NCBI RefSeq assembly: GCF_001423125.1
Contig: NZ_LMNW01000033.1
Location: forward strand, 105,854-169,853
From: Duganella sp. Leaf126
GTDB taxonomy: Bacteria; Pseudomonadota; Gammaproteobacteria; Burkholderiales; Burkholderiaceae_D
Direction of reading: 5' to 3'
DNA length: 64,000 nucleotides
Shown here: positions 1 through 9,359 of the stretch, piece by piece
Layout: each line of letters opens with the position of its first letter
Position numbering within the stretch: position 1 is the first letter of the stretch
Notes under the pieces: generated by a model
Told to the model about the DNA's origin: nothing
The model's input: the letters and a program-made list of their open reading frames with translations, nothing else
Databases searched by the model: none
Translations under genes and position numbers: made by a program

Positions 1-2
1 CG

Positions 3-365
3 CTGATCCTGCCCGGCCTGCAGCACGGCGTGCGCCCGCGCATCGAGAGCGTGCTGCGCGGCGCCGGCCTGGCGCTGTCGTCCGTGATCGAGATCAATTC
101 GATTGCGATCCTGAAATCGGCGCTGCTGGCCGACCTCGGCGCCACCATCCTGCCGCCGGCGCCCGTGCTCGACGAACTGCAGCGCGGCGCGCTGCGCGCG
201 CAGGCGATCGTCGAGCCGGCCATCTCGCGCACGGTGGTGCTGTGCGCCTCGAAAAACATTCCGCTCACCACGGCCGCCACCGCCGTCGGCGCGCTGGTGC
301 GGCGCGTGTGCGGCGAACTGTGCGCGAGCGGTGCCTGGCCCGGCGCAGCGGTGATCGGCGTCTGA
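3..365 (+). CDS. LysR-family transcriptional regulator, C-terminal part (5' end outside window)
   Basis: Only the last 120 or so residues are present. The frame is open from base 3 and ends with TGA at 363-365. The visible part is the second half of a LysR effector-binding domain: a stretch around EINSIAILKSALLADLGATILPP fits the segment in which the regulatory domain returns to its first lobe and meets the co-inducer site, followed by a region ending in an R-x-VCGEL-type helix. The DNA-binding helix-turn-helix lies upstream of the window. The next genes on the same strand are a 2-oxoacid oxidoreductase and a CoA mutase, but a 224-bp gap separates them, so a regulatory link is only a guess. 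Family call is moderately sure, target unknown. Confidence 0.7.
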   Translation: MILPGLQHGVRPRIESVLRGAGLALSSVIEINSIAILKSALLADLGATILPPAPVLDELQRGALRAQAIVEPAISRTVVLCASKNIPLTTAATAVGALVRRVCGELCASGAWPGAAVIGV

Positions 366-589
366 AGCGCCGCTCGGCAGCCATCACTTTTCCTTATACC
401 CCCATCCGCAAACGGTATTTCCCTGCCGTGCAGCAGGCGCCCATACTGCACCCAGCTCGTACCCAGTTGCAGAACATTCAACCCTGAATCACCCTGCGCG
501 CCGCCCACCGGCGGCCCCCGACCCGCCTCCGGCGCGCCTACCCGGCGCCCAGGAGGCGGGCAAAAACGGCACATCACGGAGACACCGCC

Positions 590-3500
590 ATGCCAGACGA
601 CAGCACCGGGCGCGCGCTCGCCGACGGCGACGCGTATCACGCCAGCAGCGTCAATCTCGACGTCAGCCTCGACGACAAGTACACGGCCACCAGCGGCCCC
701 ATCTTCCTGTCCGGCATCCAGGCGCTGGTGCGCCTGCCGCTGATGCAGCGCGTGCGCGACCAGGCAGCCGGCCTGAACACGGCCGGTTTCATTTCCGGCT
801 ACCGCGGCTCGCCACTCGGCGGTCTCGACGAAAACCTGTGGAAGGCGCAGCCGCACCTGGCCGCCCACCACGTGCAGTTCGTCCCCGGCGTCAACGAAGA
901 CCTGGCCGCCACGGCCGTCTGGGGCTCGCAGCAGGTGGACCTGATCGGCGAGGCGAAGTACGACGGCGTGTTCGCCATGTGGTATGGCAAGGGCCCCGGC
1001 GTGGACCGCTGCGGCGACGTCTTCAAGCACATGAACCACGCCGGCACCGCAAAAAACGGCGGCGTGCTGCTGGTGGCCGGCGACGACCACGGCGCCTATT
1101 CGTCCACCCTGCCGCACCAGTCCGACCACCTGTTCTCGGCCTCGATGATTCCCGTGCTGTACCCGTGCAATGTGCAGGAATACCTGGACCTCGGCGTGCA
1201 CGGCTGGGCCATGTCGCGCTTTTCCGGCTGCGTGGTGGCGTTCAAGGCGCTGGCCGACACGGTGGAGTCGTCCGCCTCGGTCGATGCCGACCCGTTGCGC
1301 GTGCAGGTGAAGATCCCGCACGACTTCGCGATGCCCGAAGGCGGCCTCAATGCGCGGCTGTCGAGCATCCCGCTGGGGCGCCAGGCGCGCAACCAGGAAG
1401 CGCTGATGCAGGACTACAAGATCTACGCGGCGCTGGCCTACGCGCGCGAAAACCGCCTCAACCACACCACCATCACCAGTCCCGACGCCAGGCTCGGCAT
1501 CATCGCCTCCGGCAAATCCTACCTCGACGTGCTTGAAGCGCTCGAAGAACTGGGCATCGACGAGGCGATGGCCGCCACGGTGGGCCTGCGCCTGTTCAAG
1601 GTGGCCATGCCGTGGCCGCTGGAGCCGGACAGCGTGCGCGAGTTCGCCCAGGGCCTCGACGAAATCCTGGTGGTCGAGGAAAAGCGCCAGATCGTCGAAT
1701 ACCAGCTCAAGGAACAGCTGTACAACTGGCGCGACGACGTGCGTCCGCGCGTGATCGGCAAGTTCGACGAAAAGGGCGAATGGGTGGCGCCGCGCGGCGA
1801 GTGGCTGCTCACGTCCAAGGCCGATTTTTCCGTGTCGCAGGTGGCGCGCGTGATCGCCAGCCGCGTCACCCGGCTGGACCTGGACGCTGCCACCTGCCAG
1901 CAGATCGCCGACCGGCTGGCCTTTCTCGACGCCAAGGACGCGGTGCTGACGCGCGCCGTCACCACGCCGTTCCGCCCGGCCTTCTACTGCTCCGGCTGCC
2001 CGCACAACACCTCGACCAAGGTTCCGCAAGGCAGCCTGGCGCTGGCCGGCATCGGCTGCCACGTGATGGCCACCTCGATCTACCCCGAGTTCAACAAGCT
2101 GACCACCCACATGGGCGGCGAAGGCGCACCGTGGATCGGCCAGGCCGCGTTTTCCAGGATCCCGCACGTGTTCCAGAATCTCGGCGATGGCACCTATTTC
2201 CACTCCGGCTACCTGGCCATCCGCGCGGCCGTGGCGGCCAAGGTCAACATCACCTATAAAATCCTGTACAACGACGCGGTGGCCATGACCGGCGGCCAGC
2301 CGGTGGACGGCATCACCTCGGTGCCGCTGATCGCGCGCCAGATGGCCGCCGAAGGCGTGCAGCGCATCGCCCTGGTCACCGAAGACCTGGCACGCTACCA
2401 GGACCGCAGCGCCCTGCCCGCCCACGTCACGCTGCACGACCGCAAGGACATGGACGCGGTGCAGCGCGCCCTGCGCGAGGTCAGCGGGGTCTCGGTGCTG
2501 ATCTACGACCAGACCTGCGCCGCCGAAAAGCGTCGCCGCCGCAAGAAGGGAGAATATCCGGACATCGCCAGGCGCATGGTGATCAACGACGCCGTGTGCG
2601 AAGGCTGCGGCGACTGCGGCGTGCAGTCGAACTGCGTCTCGATCCTGCCCAAGGAGACCGAGTTCGGCCGCAAGCGCACCATCGACCAGTCCTCGTGCAA
2701 CAAGGACTACTCATGCGCCAAGGGCTTCTGCCCCAGTTTTGTCACGGTGGAAGGCGGCACACTGAAAAAGCGCCGGGCCGGCACTGCCAAAACCGACGAC
2801 TTCGGCCCGCTGCCGCTGCCGGTACTGCCGTCCTGCGACCAGCCCTACAACATCCTGATCAACGGCATCGGCGGCACCGGCGTGATCACGGTCGGCGCGC
2901 TGATGGGCATGGCCGCCCACCTCGAAGGCAAGGGCGCCTCGGTGCTGGACATGACCGGCATGTCGCAAAAGAATGGCTCGGTCACCTCGCACGTGAAAAT
3001 CGCCCGCAGTCCGGCCCACCTGCGCGCCCAGCGCATCGCCACCGGCGAGGCCGACCTGGTGCTCGGCTGCGACATGCTGACCGCCGGCGCGGCCGACGCG
3101 ATCTCGAAGATGCGCGCGGGCCGCACGCGCGCTGTCGTCAACCTGCATCAGCAGCCGCCCGGCACGTTTGCCCAGGACGCCGACTGGCAGTACCCGGCCG
3201 ACGAGGTGCAGGCGCTGATCGCCCAGTCGGTGGGCGACGGCGCCGCCGATTTCATCGACGCGACCAAACTGGCCACCGCGCTGATGGGCGACTCGATCGC
3301 CGCCAACCTGTTCATGCTCGGCTATGCCTGGCAGCGCGGCCGCATTCCGCTGTCCGAGGCGGCGCTGCTGCGCGCGATCGAATTGAATGGCGTGGGCATC
3401 GCCTCGAACAAGCAAAGCTTCCTGTGGGGCCGGCGCGCGGCAGTGGACCTGGCCCGGGTCGAACGCGTGGCCACGCCGGCAAAGACGGTCGTGGTGCAGA

Positions 3501-4147
3501 TGCCGCAAAGCCTCGACACCGTGATCAACCAGCGGGTGGCCTTCCTCACCGCCTACCAGGATGCCGCCTACGCGGCGCGCTACACCGACCTGGTGAGCAC
3601 CGTGCGTGAACGCGAAACCGCGCTCGGGCTGGGCAACAAGCTGTCCACGGCAGTCGCAAAAAACTACTTCAAGCTGATGGCCTACAAGGACGAGTACGAA
3701 GTGGCGCGCCTGTACACCGATGGCCGCTTTGTGGAACAACTGCAGCAGCAGTTCGAGGGCAATTTCTCGGTCAAGTTCCACCTGGCGCCGCCGCTGCTGG
3801 CCAAAAAGGATGACCAGGGCCACCTGGTGAAAGCGCAATTCGGTTCGTGGATGTGGAAAGCCTTCAAGCTGCTGGCCCGGTGCAAGGGGCTGCGCGGCAG
3901 CGCGTTCGACGTGTTCGGCTATACGGCCGAGCGCAAGATGGAGCGCGCACTGATCGACGAATACCGCGCGCTGGTGCTGGCGCTGCTGGCCCAGCTCACG
4001 CCCGACAATCACGCCGTGGCCGTGGCACTGGCCGCGCTGCCGGAAAAGATACGCGGCTTCGGCCATGTGAAGGAACGGGCGGTTGCCGCCTTCCGCACCG
4101 ACAAAGCACGGCTGCTGGCACAGTTTGCCGAGCAGCGCGCCGCCTAG
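590..4147 (+). CDS. Fused indolepyruvate/2-oxoacid:ferredoxin oxidoreductase (IorA-IorB type)
   Basis: This 1185-residue protein joins the subunits of a thiamine-diphosphate 2-oxoacid:ferredoxin oxidoreductase, which oxidatively decarboxylates aryl or branched 2-oxoacids to acyl-CoA and passes electrons to ferredoxin. Seen in order: an N-terminal pyruvate-oxidoreductase-like domain (GFISGYRGSPLGG near residue 65), the TPP-binding domain (GCPHNTSTKVPQG and GIGCHVM near residues 465-500), an iron-sulphur segment with CEGCGDCG near 669 and a second cysteine group near 703-715, and a gamma domain starting at NGIGGTGVITVGAL near 757. The length fits the fused bacterial family. A GGAG sequence sits just upstream of the ATG. 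The icmF gene follows after 30 bp, so the two are probably co-transcribed and work in amino-acid or 2-oxoacid breakdown. Exact substrate cannot be read from sequence. Confidence 0.9.
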   Translation: MPDDSTGRALADGDAYHASSVNLDVSLDDKYTATSGPIFLSGIQALVRLPLMQRVRDQAAGLNTAGFISGYRGSPLGGLDENLWKAQPHLAAHHVQFVPGVNEDLAATAVWGSQQVDLIGEAKYDGVFAMWYGKGPGVDRCGDVFKHMNHAGTAKNGGVLLVAGDDHGAYSSTLPHQSDHLFSASMIPVLYPCNVQEYLDLGVHGWAMSRFSGCVVAFKALADTVESSASVDADPLRVQVKIPHDFAMPEGGLNARLSSIPLGRQARNQEALMQDYKIYAALAYARENRLNHTTITSPDARLGIIASGKSYLDVLEALEELGIDEAMAATVGLRLFKVAMPWPLEPDSVREFAQGLDEILVVEEKRQIVEYQLKEQLYNWRDDVRPRVIGKFDEKGEWVAPRGEWLLTSKADFSVSQVARVIASRVTRLDLDAATCQQIADRLAFLDAKDAVLTRAVTTPFRPAFYCSGCPHNTSTKVPQGSLALAGIGCHVMATSIYPEFNKLTTHMGGEGAPWIGQAAFSRIPHVFQNLGDGTYFHSGYLAIRAAVAAKVNITYKILYNDAVAMTGGQPVDGITSVPLIARQMAAEGVQRIALVTEDLARYQDRSALPAHVTLHDRKDMDAVQRALREVSGVSVLIYDQTCAAEKRRRRKKGEYPDIARRMVINDAVCEGCGDCGVQSNCVSILPKETEFGRKRTIDQSSCNKDYSCAKGFCPSFVTVEGGTLKKRRAGTAKTDDFGPLPLPVLPSCDQPYNILINGIGGTGVITVGALMGMAAHLEGKGASVLDMTGMSQKNGSVTSHVKIARSPAHLRAQRIATGEADLVLGCDMLTAGAADAISKMRAGRTRAVVNLHQQPPGTFAQDADWQYPADEVQALIAQSVGDGAADFIDATKLATALMGDSIAANLFMLGYAWQRGRIPLSEAALLRAIELNGVGIASNKQSFLWGRRAAVDLARVERVATPAKTVVVQMPQSLDTVINQRVAFLTAYQDAAYAARYTDLVSTVRERETALGLGNKLSTAVAKNYFKLMAYKDEYEVARLYTDGRFVEQLQQQFEGNFSVKFHLAPPLLAKKDDQGHLVKAQFGSWMWKAFKLLARCKGLRGSAFDVFGYTAERKMERALIDEYRALVLALLAQLTPDNHAVAVALAALPEKIRGFGHVKERAVAAFRTDKARLLAQFAEQRAA

Positions 4148-4177
4148 CTACCTAGCTGCCTCGAACAAGGATACGCC

Positions 4178-7100
4178 ATGAACGATCTCTCCACGCCCCA
4201 ACTGGACGCCGTAGCGCAACCGCCGGCGCCCGCCAATAAAATCCGCTTCGTCACTGCCGCCTCGCTGTTCGACGGTCACGACGCCTCGATCAACATCATG
4301 CGCCGCATCCTGCAGTCGAACGGCGTCGAGGTGGTCCACCTGGGCCACAACCGCTCGGTGGACGAAGTGGTCACCGCCGCGCTGGCCGAAGATGTGCAGG
4401 GCATTGCGATTTCCAGCTACCAGGGCGGCCACGTCGAATACTTCAAATACATGATCGATTTGCTGCGCCAGCGCGGCGGCGCCCACATCAAGGTGTTCGG
4501 CGGTGGCGGCGGCGTGATCGTGCCCGACGAAATCGCCGACCTGCACGCGTACGGCGTGACCCGCATCTTCAGCCCCGAGGATGGCCAGCGCATGGGACTG
4601 GTGGGCATGATCGCGTGGATGGTGGCGCAGTGCGATAGCGACCTGTCGCCGTATGCGCCGACGTCGCTGGCACCGCTGCAGGCGGGCGACGTGGCCGGCC
4701 GCCACCGGCCGCTGGCACAGCTGATCACGGCGTTGGAAAACGACCGCGCCGCGCCGGCGCTGCGCGCCGAACTGCTGGCCGCCGCCGGCGCCCTGGCGGT
4801 GCCGGTGCTCGGCATTACCGGTACCGGCGGCGCCGGCAAATCGTCGCTGACCGATGAACTGATCCGCCGCATCCGGCTCGACCAGGGCGACGCGCTGCAC
4901 ATAGCCGTGATCTCGATCGATCCGTCGCGCCGCAAGTCCGGCGGCGCGCTGCTGGGCGACCGCATCCGCATGAACGCCATCAACCCGTGGAACGGCAAGG
5001 CGCAGGTGTTCATGCGCTCGCTGGCCACGCGCGACGCCGGCTCCGAGATTTCGCAGGCCCTGCCCGACGTGATCGCCGCCTGCAAGGTGGCCGGCTTCGA
5101 CCTGGTGATCGTGGAAACGTCGGGCATTGGCCAGGGCGACGCCGCCATCGTGCCGCACGTCGATGTGTCGCTGTACGTGATGACGCCGGAATTCGGCGCC
5201 GCCTCGCAGCTGGAAAAGATCGACATGCTCGATTTTGCCGACATCATCGCGATCAACAAGTTCGACCGCAAGGGCGCGCTCGATGCGCTGCGCGACGTCG
5301 CCAAGCAGTACCAGCGCAACCGCGAGCTATGGAGCACACCGGCGCACGAGATGCCGGTGTACGGCACCCAGGCATCGCGTTTCAATGACGATGGCGTCAC
5401 CGCCCTGTACCAGGGCCTGCTGCCGCTGCTGGCGCGCCGCGGCCTGCGTACCGGCGCCGCCCGGCTGGCGCCGGCCGGCGCGCGCCATTCGAGCGGCAAG
5501 CACGTGATCGTGCCGCCCGCGCGCGCGCGTTACCTGGCCGAGATTGCCGACACCGTGCGCCACTACCACCGCCACACGCGCAAACAGGTGACGCTGGCGC
5601 GCGAACGCCAGCAGCTGCGCGAAGCCAAACGCATGCTGGCCGCTGCCGGCAAGGCGGCCAGCATTGCCGATTTCGACGCCGTGATCGAGGAGCGCGACAG
5701 CGCCATGGATGCCGGCGCCAAGAAGCTGCTGGCGCAGTGGCCGCAGCTGCAGGCCGCGTACGCGGGCGACGACTACGTCACCACCGTCCGCGACAAGGAG
5801 CTGCGTACCCGGCTGGTCCAGCAGACGCTGTCGGGCACGCGCATCCGCAAGGTGGCGCTGCCGCGCTACGAGGACGACGGCGAGGTGCTGCGCTTTTTGA
5901 TGCTGGAAAACGTGCCGGGGTCGTTCCCGTACACGGCCGGCGTGTTCCCGTTCAAGCGCGAGGGCGAAGATCCGACCCGCATGTTTGCCGGCGAAGGCGA
6001 CGCCTTCCGCACCAACCGCCGCTTCAAGCTGGTGTCCACCGGGATGGACGCCAAGCGCCTGTCCACCGCGTTCGATTCGGTCACGCTGTACGGCGCCGAC
6101 CCGGCGCTGCGGCCCGACATCTACGGCAAGGTCGGCAACTCGGGCGTGTCGATCGCCACGCTCGACGACATGAAGGTGCTGTACGACGGTTTCAATCTGT
6201 GCAGCCCCAGCACCTCGGTGTCGATGACCATCAACGGCCCGGCGCCGACCATCCTGGCCATGTTCATGAACACGGCCATCGACCAGCAGCTCGACAAGTT
6301 CGCGGCCGACCACCAGCGCCAGCCCGATGCCGACGAAGCGGCAAAGATCCGCGCCTGGGTGCTGCAGAACGTGCGCGGCACGGTGCAGGCCGACATCCTC
6401 AAGGAAGACCAGGGCCAGAACACCTGCATCTTCTCGACCGAGTTTTCACTGAAGGTGATGGGCGACATCCAGCAGTATTTCGTCGACCACCAGGTGCGCA
6501 ATTTTTACTCGGTGTCGATCTCGGGCTACCACATCGCCGAAGCGGGCGCCAACCCGGTGTCGCAGCTGGCGTTTACGCTGTCGAACGGTTTGACCTTTGT
6601 CGAAGCGTACCTGGCGCGCGGCATGCACATCGACGATTTTGCGCCGAACCTGTCGTTCTTCTTCTCCAACGGCATGGATCCCGAATACACGGTGCTGGGC
6701 CGGGTGGCGCGCCGCATCTGGGCCGTGGCCATGCGCGACAAGTACGGCGCCAACGAGCGTTCGCAAAAGCTCAAGTACCACGTGCAGACCTCGGGGCGCT
6801 CGCTGCATGCGCAGGAGATCGACTTCAACGACATCCGCACCACGCTGCAGGCGCTGATCGCCATCTACGACAACTGCAACTCGCTGCACACGAATGCCTA
6901 CGACGAGGCGATCACCACGCCCACCGACGAATCGGTGCGCCGCGCGCTGGCGATCCAGCTGATCATCAACCGCGAGTGGGGGCTGGCCAAGAACGAGAAT
7001 CCCAACCAGGGCGCCTACATCCTCGAGGAGCTGACCGACCTGGTGGAAGAGGCGGTGCTGCAGGAATTCGAGCGCATCGCCGAACGGGGCGGCGTGCTGG

Positions 7101-7474
7101 GCGCAATGGAAACGGGCTACCAGCGCGGCAAGATCCAGGAAGAGTCGATGCTGTACGAGCACCAGAAGCACGACGGCACGCTGCCGATCATCGGCGTCAA
7201 CACCTTCCGCAACCCGAACGGCAGCGAAGCGCCGCAAAAAATCGAACTGGCGCGCTCCACCGACGACGAAAAGCAGTCGCAACTGCAGCGCCTGGCCGAC
7301 TTCCACGCGCGCCACGCGGACGCGGCGCCGGCAGCGCTGGCCGCCCTGCAGCAGGCCGCGATCGACAACGCCAACGTCTTTGAACAGCTGATGGAGGCGG
7401 TGCGCGTGTGCTCGCTCGGTCAGATCACCACGGCGCTGTTCGAGGTGGGCGGGCAGTACCGGCGCAACATGTAG
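4178..7474 (+). CDS. icmF: Fused isobutyryl-CoA mutase (methylmalonyl-CoA mutase family)
   Basis: IcmF enzymes interconvert isobutyryl-CoA and n-butyryl-CoA (and some related acyl-CoAs) with adenosylcobalamin and carry their own G-protein chaperone. The 1098 residues show the family order: an N-terminal B12-binding domain with the base-off motif FDGHDASIN near residue 29; a MeaB-like GTPase with P-loop GITGTGGAGKSS near 212, IDPSRRKSGGALLGDR, ETSGIGQGD and NKFDRKG; and a C-terminal mutase barrel from about residue 560 (RMFAGEGDAFRTNRRFKLV, then FFFSNGMDPEYTVLGR). Length matches the fused family and excludes plain methylmalonyl-CoA mutase. It follows the 2-oxoacid oxidoreductase by 30 bp, which suggests a route from branched 2-oxoacids through acyl-CoA to central metabolism (inference). 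Confidence 0.93.
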   Translation: MNDLSTPQLDAVAQPPAPANKIRFVTAASLFDGHDASINIMRRILQSNGVEVVHLGHNRSVDEVVTAALAEDVQGIAISSYQGGHVEYFKYMIDLLRQRGGAHIKVFGGGGGVIVPDEIADLHAYGVTRIFSPEDGQRMGLVGMIAWMVAQCDSDLSPYAPTSLAPLQAGDVAGRHRPLAQLITALENDRAAPALRAELLAAAGALAVPVLGITGTGGAGKSSLTDELIRRIRLDQGDALHIAVISIDPSRRKSGGALLGDRIRMNAINPWNGKAQVFMRSLATRDAGSEISQALPDVIAACKVAGFDLVIVETSGIGQGDAAIVPHVDVSLYVMTPEFGAASQLEKIDMLDFADIIAINKFDRKGALDALRDVAKQYQRNRELWSTPAHEMPVYGTQASRFNDDGVTALYQGLLPLLARRGLRTGAARLAPAGARHSSGKHVIVPPARARYLAEIADTVRHYHRHTRKQVTLARERQQLREAKRMLAAAGKAASIADFDAVIEERDSAMDAGAKKLLAQWPQLQAAYAGDDYVTTVRDKELRTRLVQQTLSGTRIRKVALPRYEDDGEVLRFLMLENVPGSFPYTAGVFPFKREGEDPTRMFAGEGDAFRTNRRFKLVSTGMDAKRLSTAFDSVTLYGADPALRPDIYGKVGNSGVSIATLDDMKVLYDGFNLCSPSTSVSMTINGPAPTILAMFMNTAIDQQLDKFAADHQRQPDADEAAKIRAWVLQNVRGTVQADILKEDQGQNTCIFSTEFSLKVMGDIQQYFVDHQVRNFYSVSISGYHIAEAGANPVSQLAFTLSNGLTFVEAYLARGMHIDDFAPNLSFFFSNGMDPEYTVLGRVARRIWAVAMRDKYGANERSQKLKYHVQTSGRSLHAQEIDFNDIRTTLQALIAIYDNCNSLHTNAYDEAITTPTDESVRRALAIQLIINREWGLAKNENPNQGAYILEELTDLVEEAVLQEFERIAERGGVLGAMETGYQRGKIQEESMLYEHQKHDGTLPIIGVNTFRNPNGSEAPQKIELARSTDDEKQSQLQRLADFHARHADAAPAALAALQQAAIDNANVFEQLMEAVRVCSLGQITTALFEVGGQYRRNM

Positions 7475-7658
7475 CAGCAATGGCGGCCATCCGGCCGCCC
7501 GCTACGGCCCCGCCCCGACGCGGCGGTGGCGGTCTCGGGCCGGGGCGGTGCAAAGGTCGGTGGCTTGGTGTTCGCGCTCCACGCGGCGCCGGCTTCGTAT
7601 TCACCCGAGACCAGAATAACTATTGTCGAACCACCGGCCGCTCGTCTATGCTTCGACC

Positions 7659-8108
7659 ATGCAAAATGACATCCATCCCGAAGCGGCAGTTGCGCCGGGC
7701 TACCTCGCCAACCATGCCGCGCGCGTATTCAACCGCACCGTCGATGCCGAACTGCGCACGCATGGTTTGACGCTGGCGCTGATCGGGCCGTTGCTGCTGC
7801 TGTCCTGGAAAGGTCCGATGCTGCAGCGCGACCTGGTGCGCGCTTCGGCTGTCAAGCAGCCCGCGATGGTGGCGCTGCTCGACAAGCTGGAAGCCTCCGC
7901 GCTGATCGAACGCGCGGCGCTTTCCACCGACAAGCGCGCAGCAACCGTGCGGCTGACCGACGCAGGCCGCGCGGCAGCGACCATCGGCCACGACGTGCTG
8001 CTGCAGATGAACGCCGTAGGCACGACCGGGTTTTCGGCGCAGGAAGCGGCGTTGCTGGTCGGCTTGCTGGGTCGGCTGATTACCAACCTCGAGCACGGCA
8101 CACCATAA
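7659..8108 (+). CDS. MarR-family transcriptional regulator
   Basis: A winged-helix regulator of 149 residues if translation starts at the ATG at 7659; an in-frame TTG at 7623 would add 12 residues but lacks support. The MarR core is visible: LLLSWKGPMLQRDLVRASAVKQPAMVALLDKLEASALIERAALSTDKRAATVRLTDAG is split across the recognition helix (AVKQPAMVALLDKLE) and the wing (LSTDKRAATVRLTDAG). It lies 54 bp upstream of an FAD monooxygenase on the same strand, a common pairing in which the regulator senses an aromatic or toxic compound handled by the enzyme. A perfect palindrome between the two genes is a candidate operator. Confidence 0.85.
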   Translation: MQNDIHPEAAVAPGYLANHAARVFNRTVDAELRTHGLTLALIGPLLLLSWKGPMLQRDLVRASAVKQPAMVALLDKLEASALIERAALSTDKRAATVRLTDAGRAAATIGHDVLLQMNAVGTTGFSAQEAALLVGLLGRLITNLEHGTP

Positions 8109-8114
8109 ATATAT

Positions 8115-8126
8115 ATCACGCGTGAT
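8115..8126. promoter_or_regulatory. Perfect 12-bp palindrome, candidate MarR operator
   Basis: ATCACGCGTGAT is a perfect palindrome in an AT-rich spacer between the MarR gene and the FAD monooxygenase. MarR proteins bind such dyads as dimers. That this MarR binds here is inference. A TATGAT at about 8136 could be the -10 box of a monooxygenase promoter. Confidence 0.45.
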
Positions 8127-8162
8127 GTAAACCTGTATGATGGCCTTTTCCAAGGAGCCATC

Positions 8163-9350
8163 ATGTCCCGTCGTATATTGATCACCGGCGCCAGCGTCGC
8201 CGGCACCACCACCGCCTGGTGGCTGACCCAAGCAGGGATTGACGTCGACGTCGTCGAGCGCGCGCCAGCGTTTCGCGACGGCGGCCAGAACGTCGATGTG
8301 CGCGGCAATGCCCGCGCAGTCCTGCGCAGAATGGGCCTGGAAGAGCGCGCCCTGGCCCGCAGCACCAGAGAGCGCGGTACCGACTGGGTCGATGACAGCG
8401 ACAGCGTGGTCGCCCGCTTCGAGGCCAGCGATTCGGACACCGACAGCGGCCCGACTGCCGAACTGGAAATCCGCCGTGGCGATATCGCCCGCATCGTCTA
8501 CGACGCTGCGCGCCAGCACGCCCGTTTCCGCTTCGGCGACAGCATCGCCAGGATCGATCAGGATGACACCGGTGTGGACGTGACGTTTGCCAGCGGCCAG
8601 CGTGCGCGCTACGATCTGGTGGTGGTGGCCGAAGGCGTGGGGTCGGCCACGCGCGAGCTGGTCTTCCCCGGCGAGAACGTCGTACGCTGGATGGACCTGA
8701 CCATTGCCTATTTCAGCATCCCGCGCCTGCCCGGCGACAGCGCGTATGCGCGGCAGTACAACACGGTCGGTGGCCGGGGTGCGGTCCTCAAGCCGGCGCT
8801 GGACGACAAGCTGGGCGCGTACCTCGGCATCCAGAAAAAGCCGGCAGGCGAACACGAATGGACATCCGACCAGCAGCGCCGCTTCATCCTCGCGCAGTTC
8901 GCCAATGACGGCTGGGAGTTCCCGCGTATTCTCGACGTGATGAAGGAGGTGGACGACTTTTATTTCGATGTGCTGCGCCAGGTTCACATGCCGCGCTGGT
9001 TCCATGGACGCGTGGTGTTGACCGGCGACGCCGCCTGGTGCCCGACACCGTTATCGGGCATCGGTACCACGCTTGCCATCGTGGGCGGCTATGTGCTCGC
9101 CGGCGAAATCGCCAACGCCACGGCGCCCGCAGCGGCGTTCGCACGGTATGAGAGCATGATGCGTCCGTTCGTGGACGAAGGCCAGGATATCCCGAAAATC
9201 GTCCCGCGCATGCTGTGGCCGCATACGGGCATCGGGTTGACACTGCTGCACGGTGCGCTGCGCCTGGCCAGCACGCCACTGCTGCGCGGCTTGATCAACA
9301 ACGGTTTTGCGCGCGATGCCAGCAAGATCGACCTGCCCGACTACCGCTGA
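8163..9350 (+). CDS. FAD-dependent monooxygenase (PHBH/TetX-like)
   Basis: A class A flavoprotein monooxygenase of 395 residues that would hydroxylate an aromatic or polyketide-like substrate using NAD(P)H. Seen: N-terminal Rossmann motif ITGASVAGTTTAWWL with the acidic strand end VVERA near residue 35; FRDGGQNVDVRGNAR, typical of this group; the GDAAWCPTPLSGIGTTLAIVGGYVLAGE motif (flavin-binding GD) near residue 288, written here as two adjacent motifs GDAAWCPTPLSGIGTT and LAIVGGYVLAGE. An AAGGAG ribosome site precedes the ATG. The MarR gene directly upstream probably controls it. TetX-like proteins share this fold, so drug inactivation is possible, but the natural substrate is unknown. Confidence 0.88.
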   Translation: MSRRILITGASVAGTTTAWWLTQAGIDVDVVERAPAFRDGGQNVDVRGNARAVLRRMGLEERALARSTRERGTDWVDDSDSVVARFEASDSDTDSGPTAELEIRRGDIARIVYDAARQHARFRFGDSIARIDQDDTGVDVTFASGQRARYDLVVVAEGVGSATRELVFPGENVVRWMDLTIAYFSIPRLPGDSAYARQYNTVGGRGAVLKPALDDKLGAYLGIQKKPAGEHEWTSDQQRRFILAQFANDGWEFPRILDVMKEVDDFYFDVLRQVHMPRWFHGRVVLTGDAAWCPTPLSGIGTTLAIVGGYVLAGEIANATAPAAAFARYESMMRPFVDEGQDIPKIVPRMLWPHTGIGLTLLHGALRLASTPLLRGLINNGFARDASKIDLPDYR

Positions 9351-9359
9351 ACCACCACC

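Noticed and set aside
2711..4066. 451-codon frame antisense to the 2-oxoacid oxidoreductase
   Set aside because: Composition is His/Arg/Gln-rich, typical of a shadow frame in GC-rich genes, and it has no recognisable domain. The sense gene is well supported.
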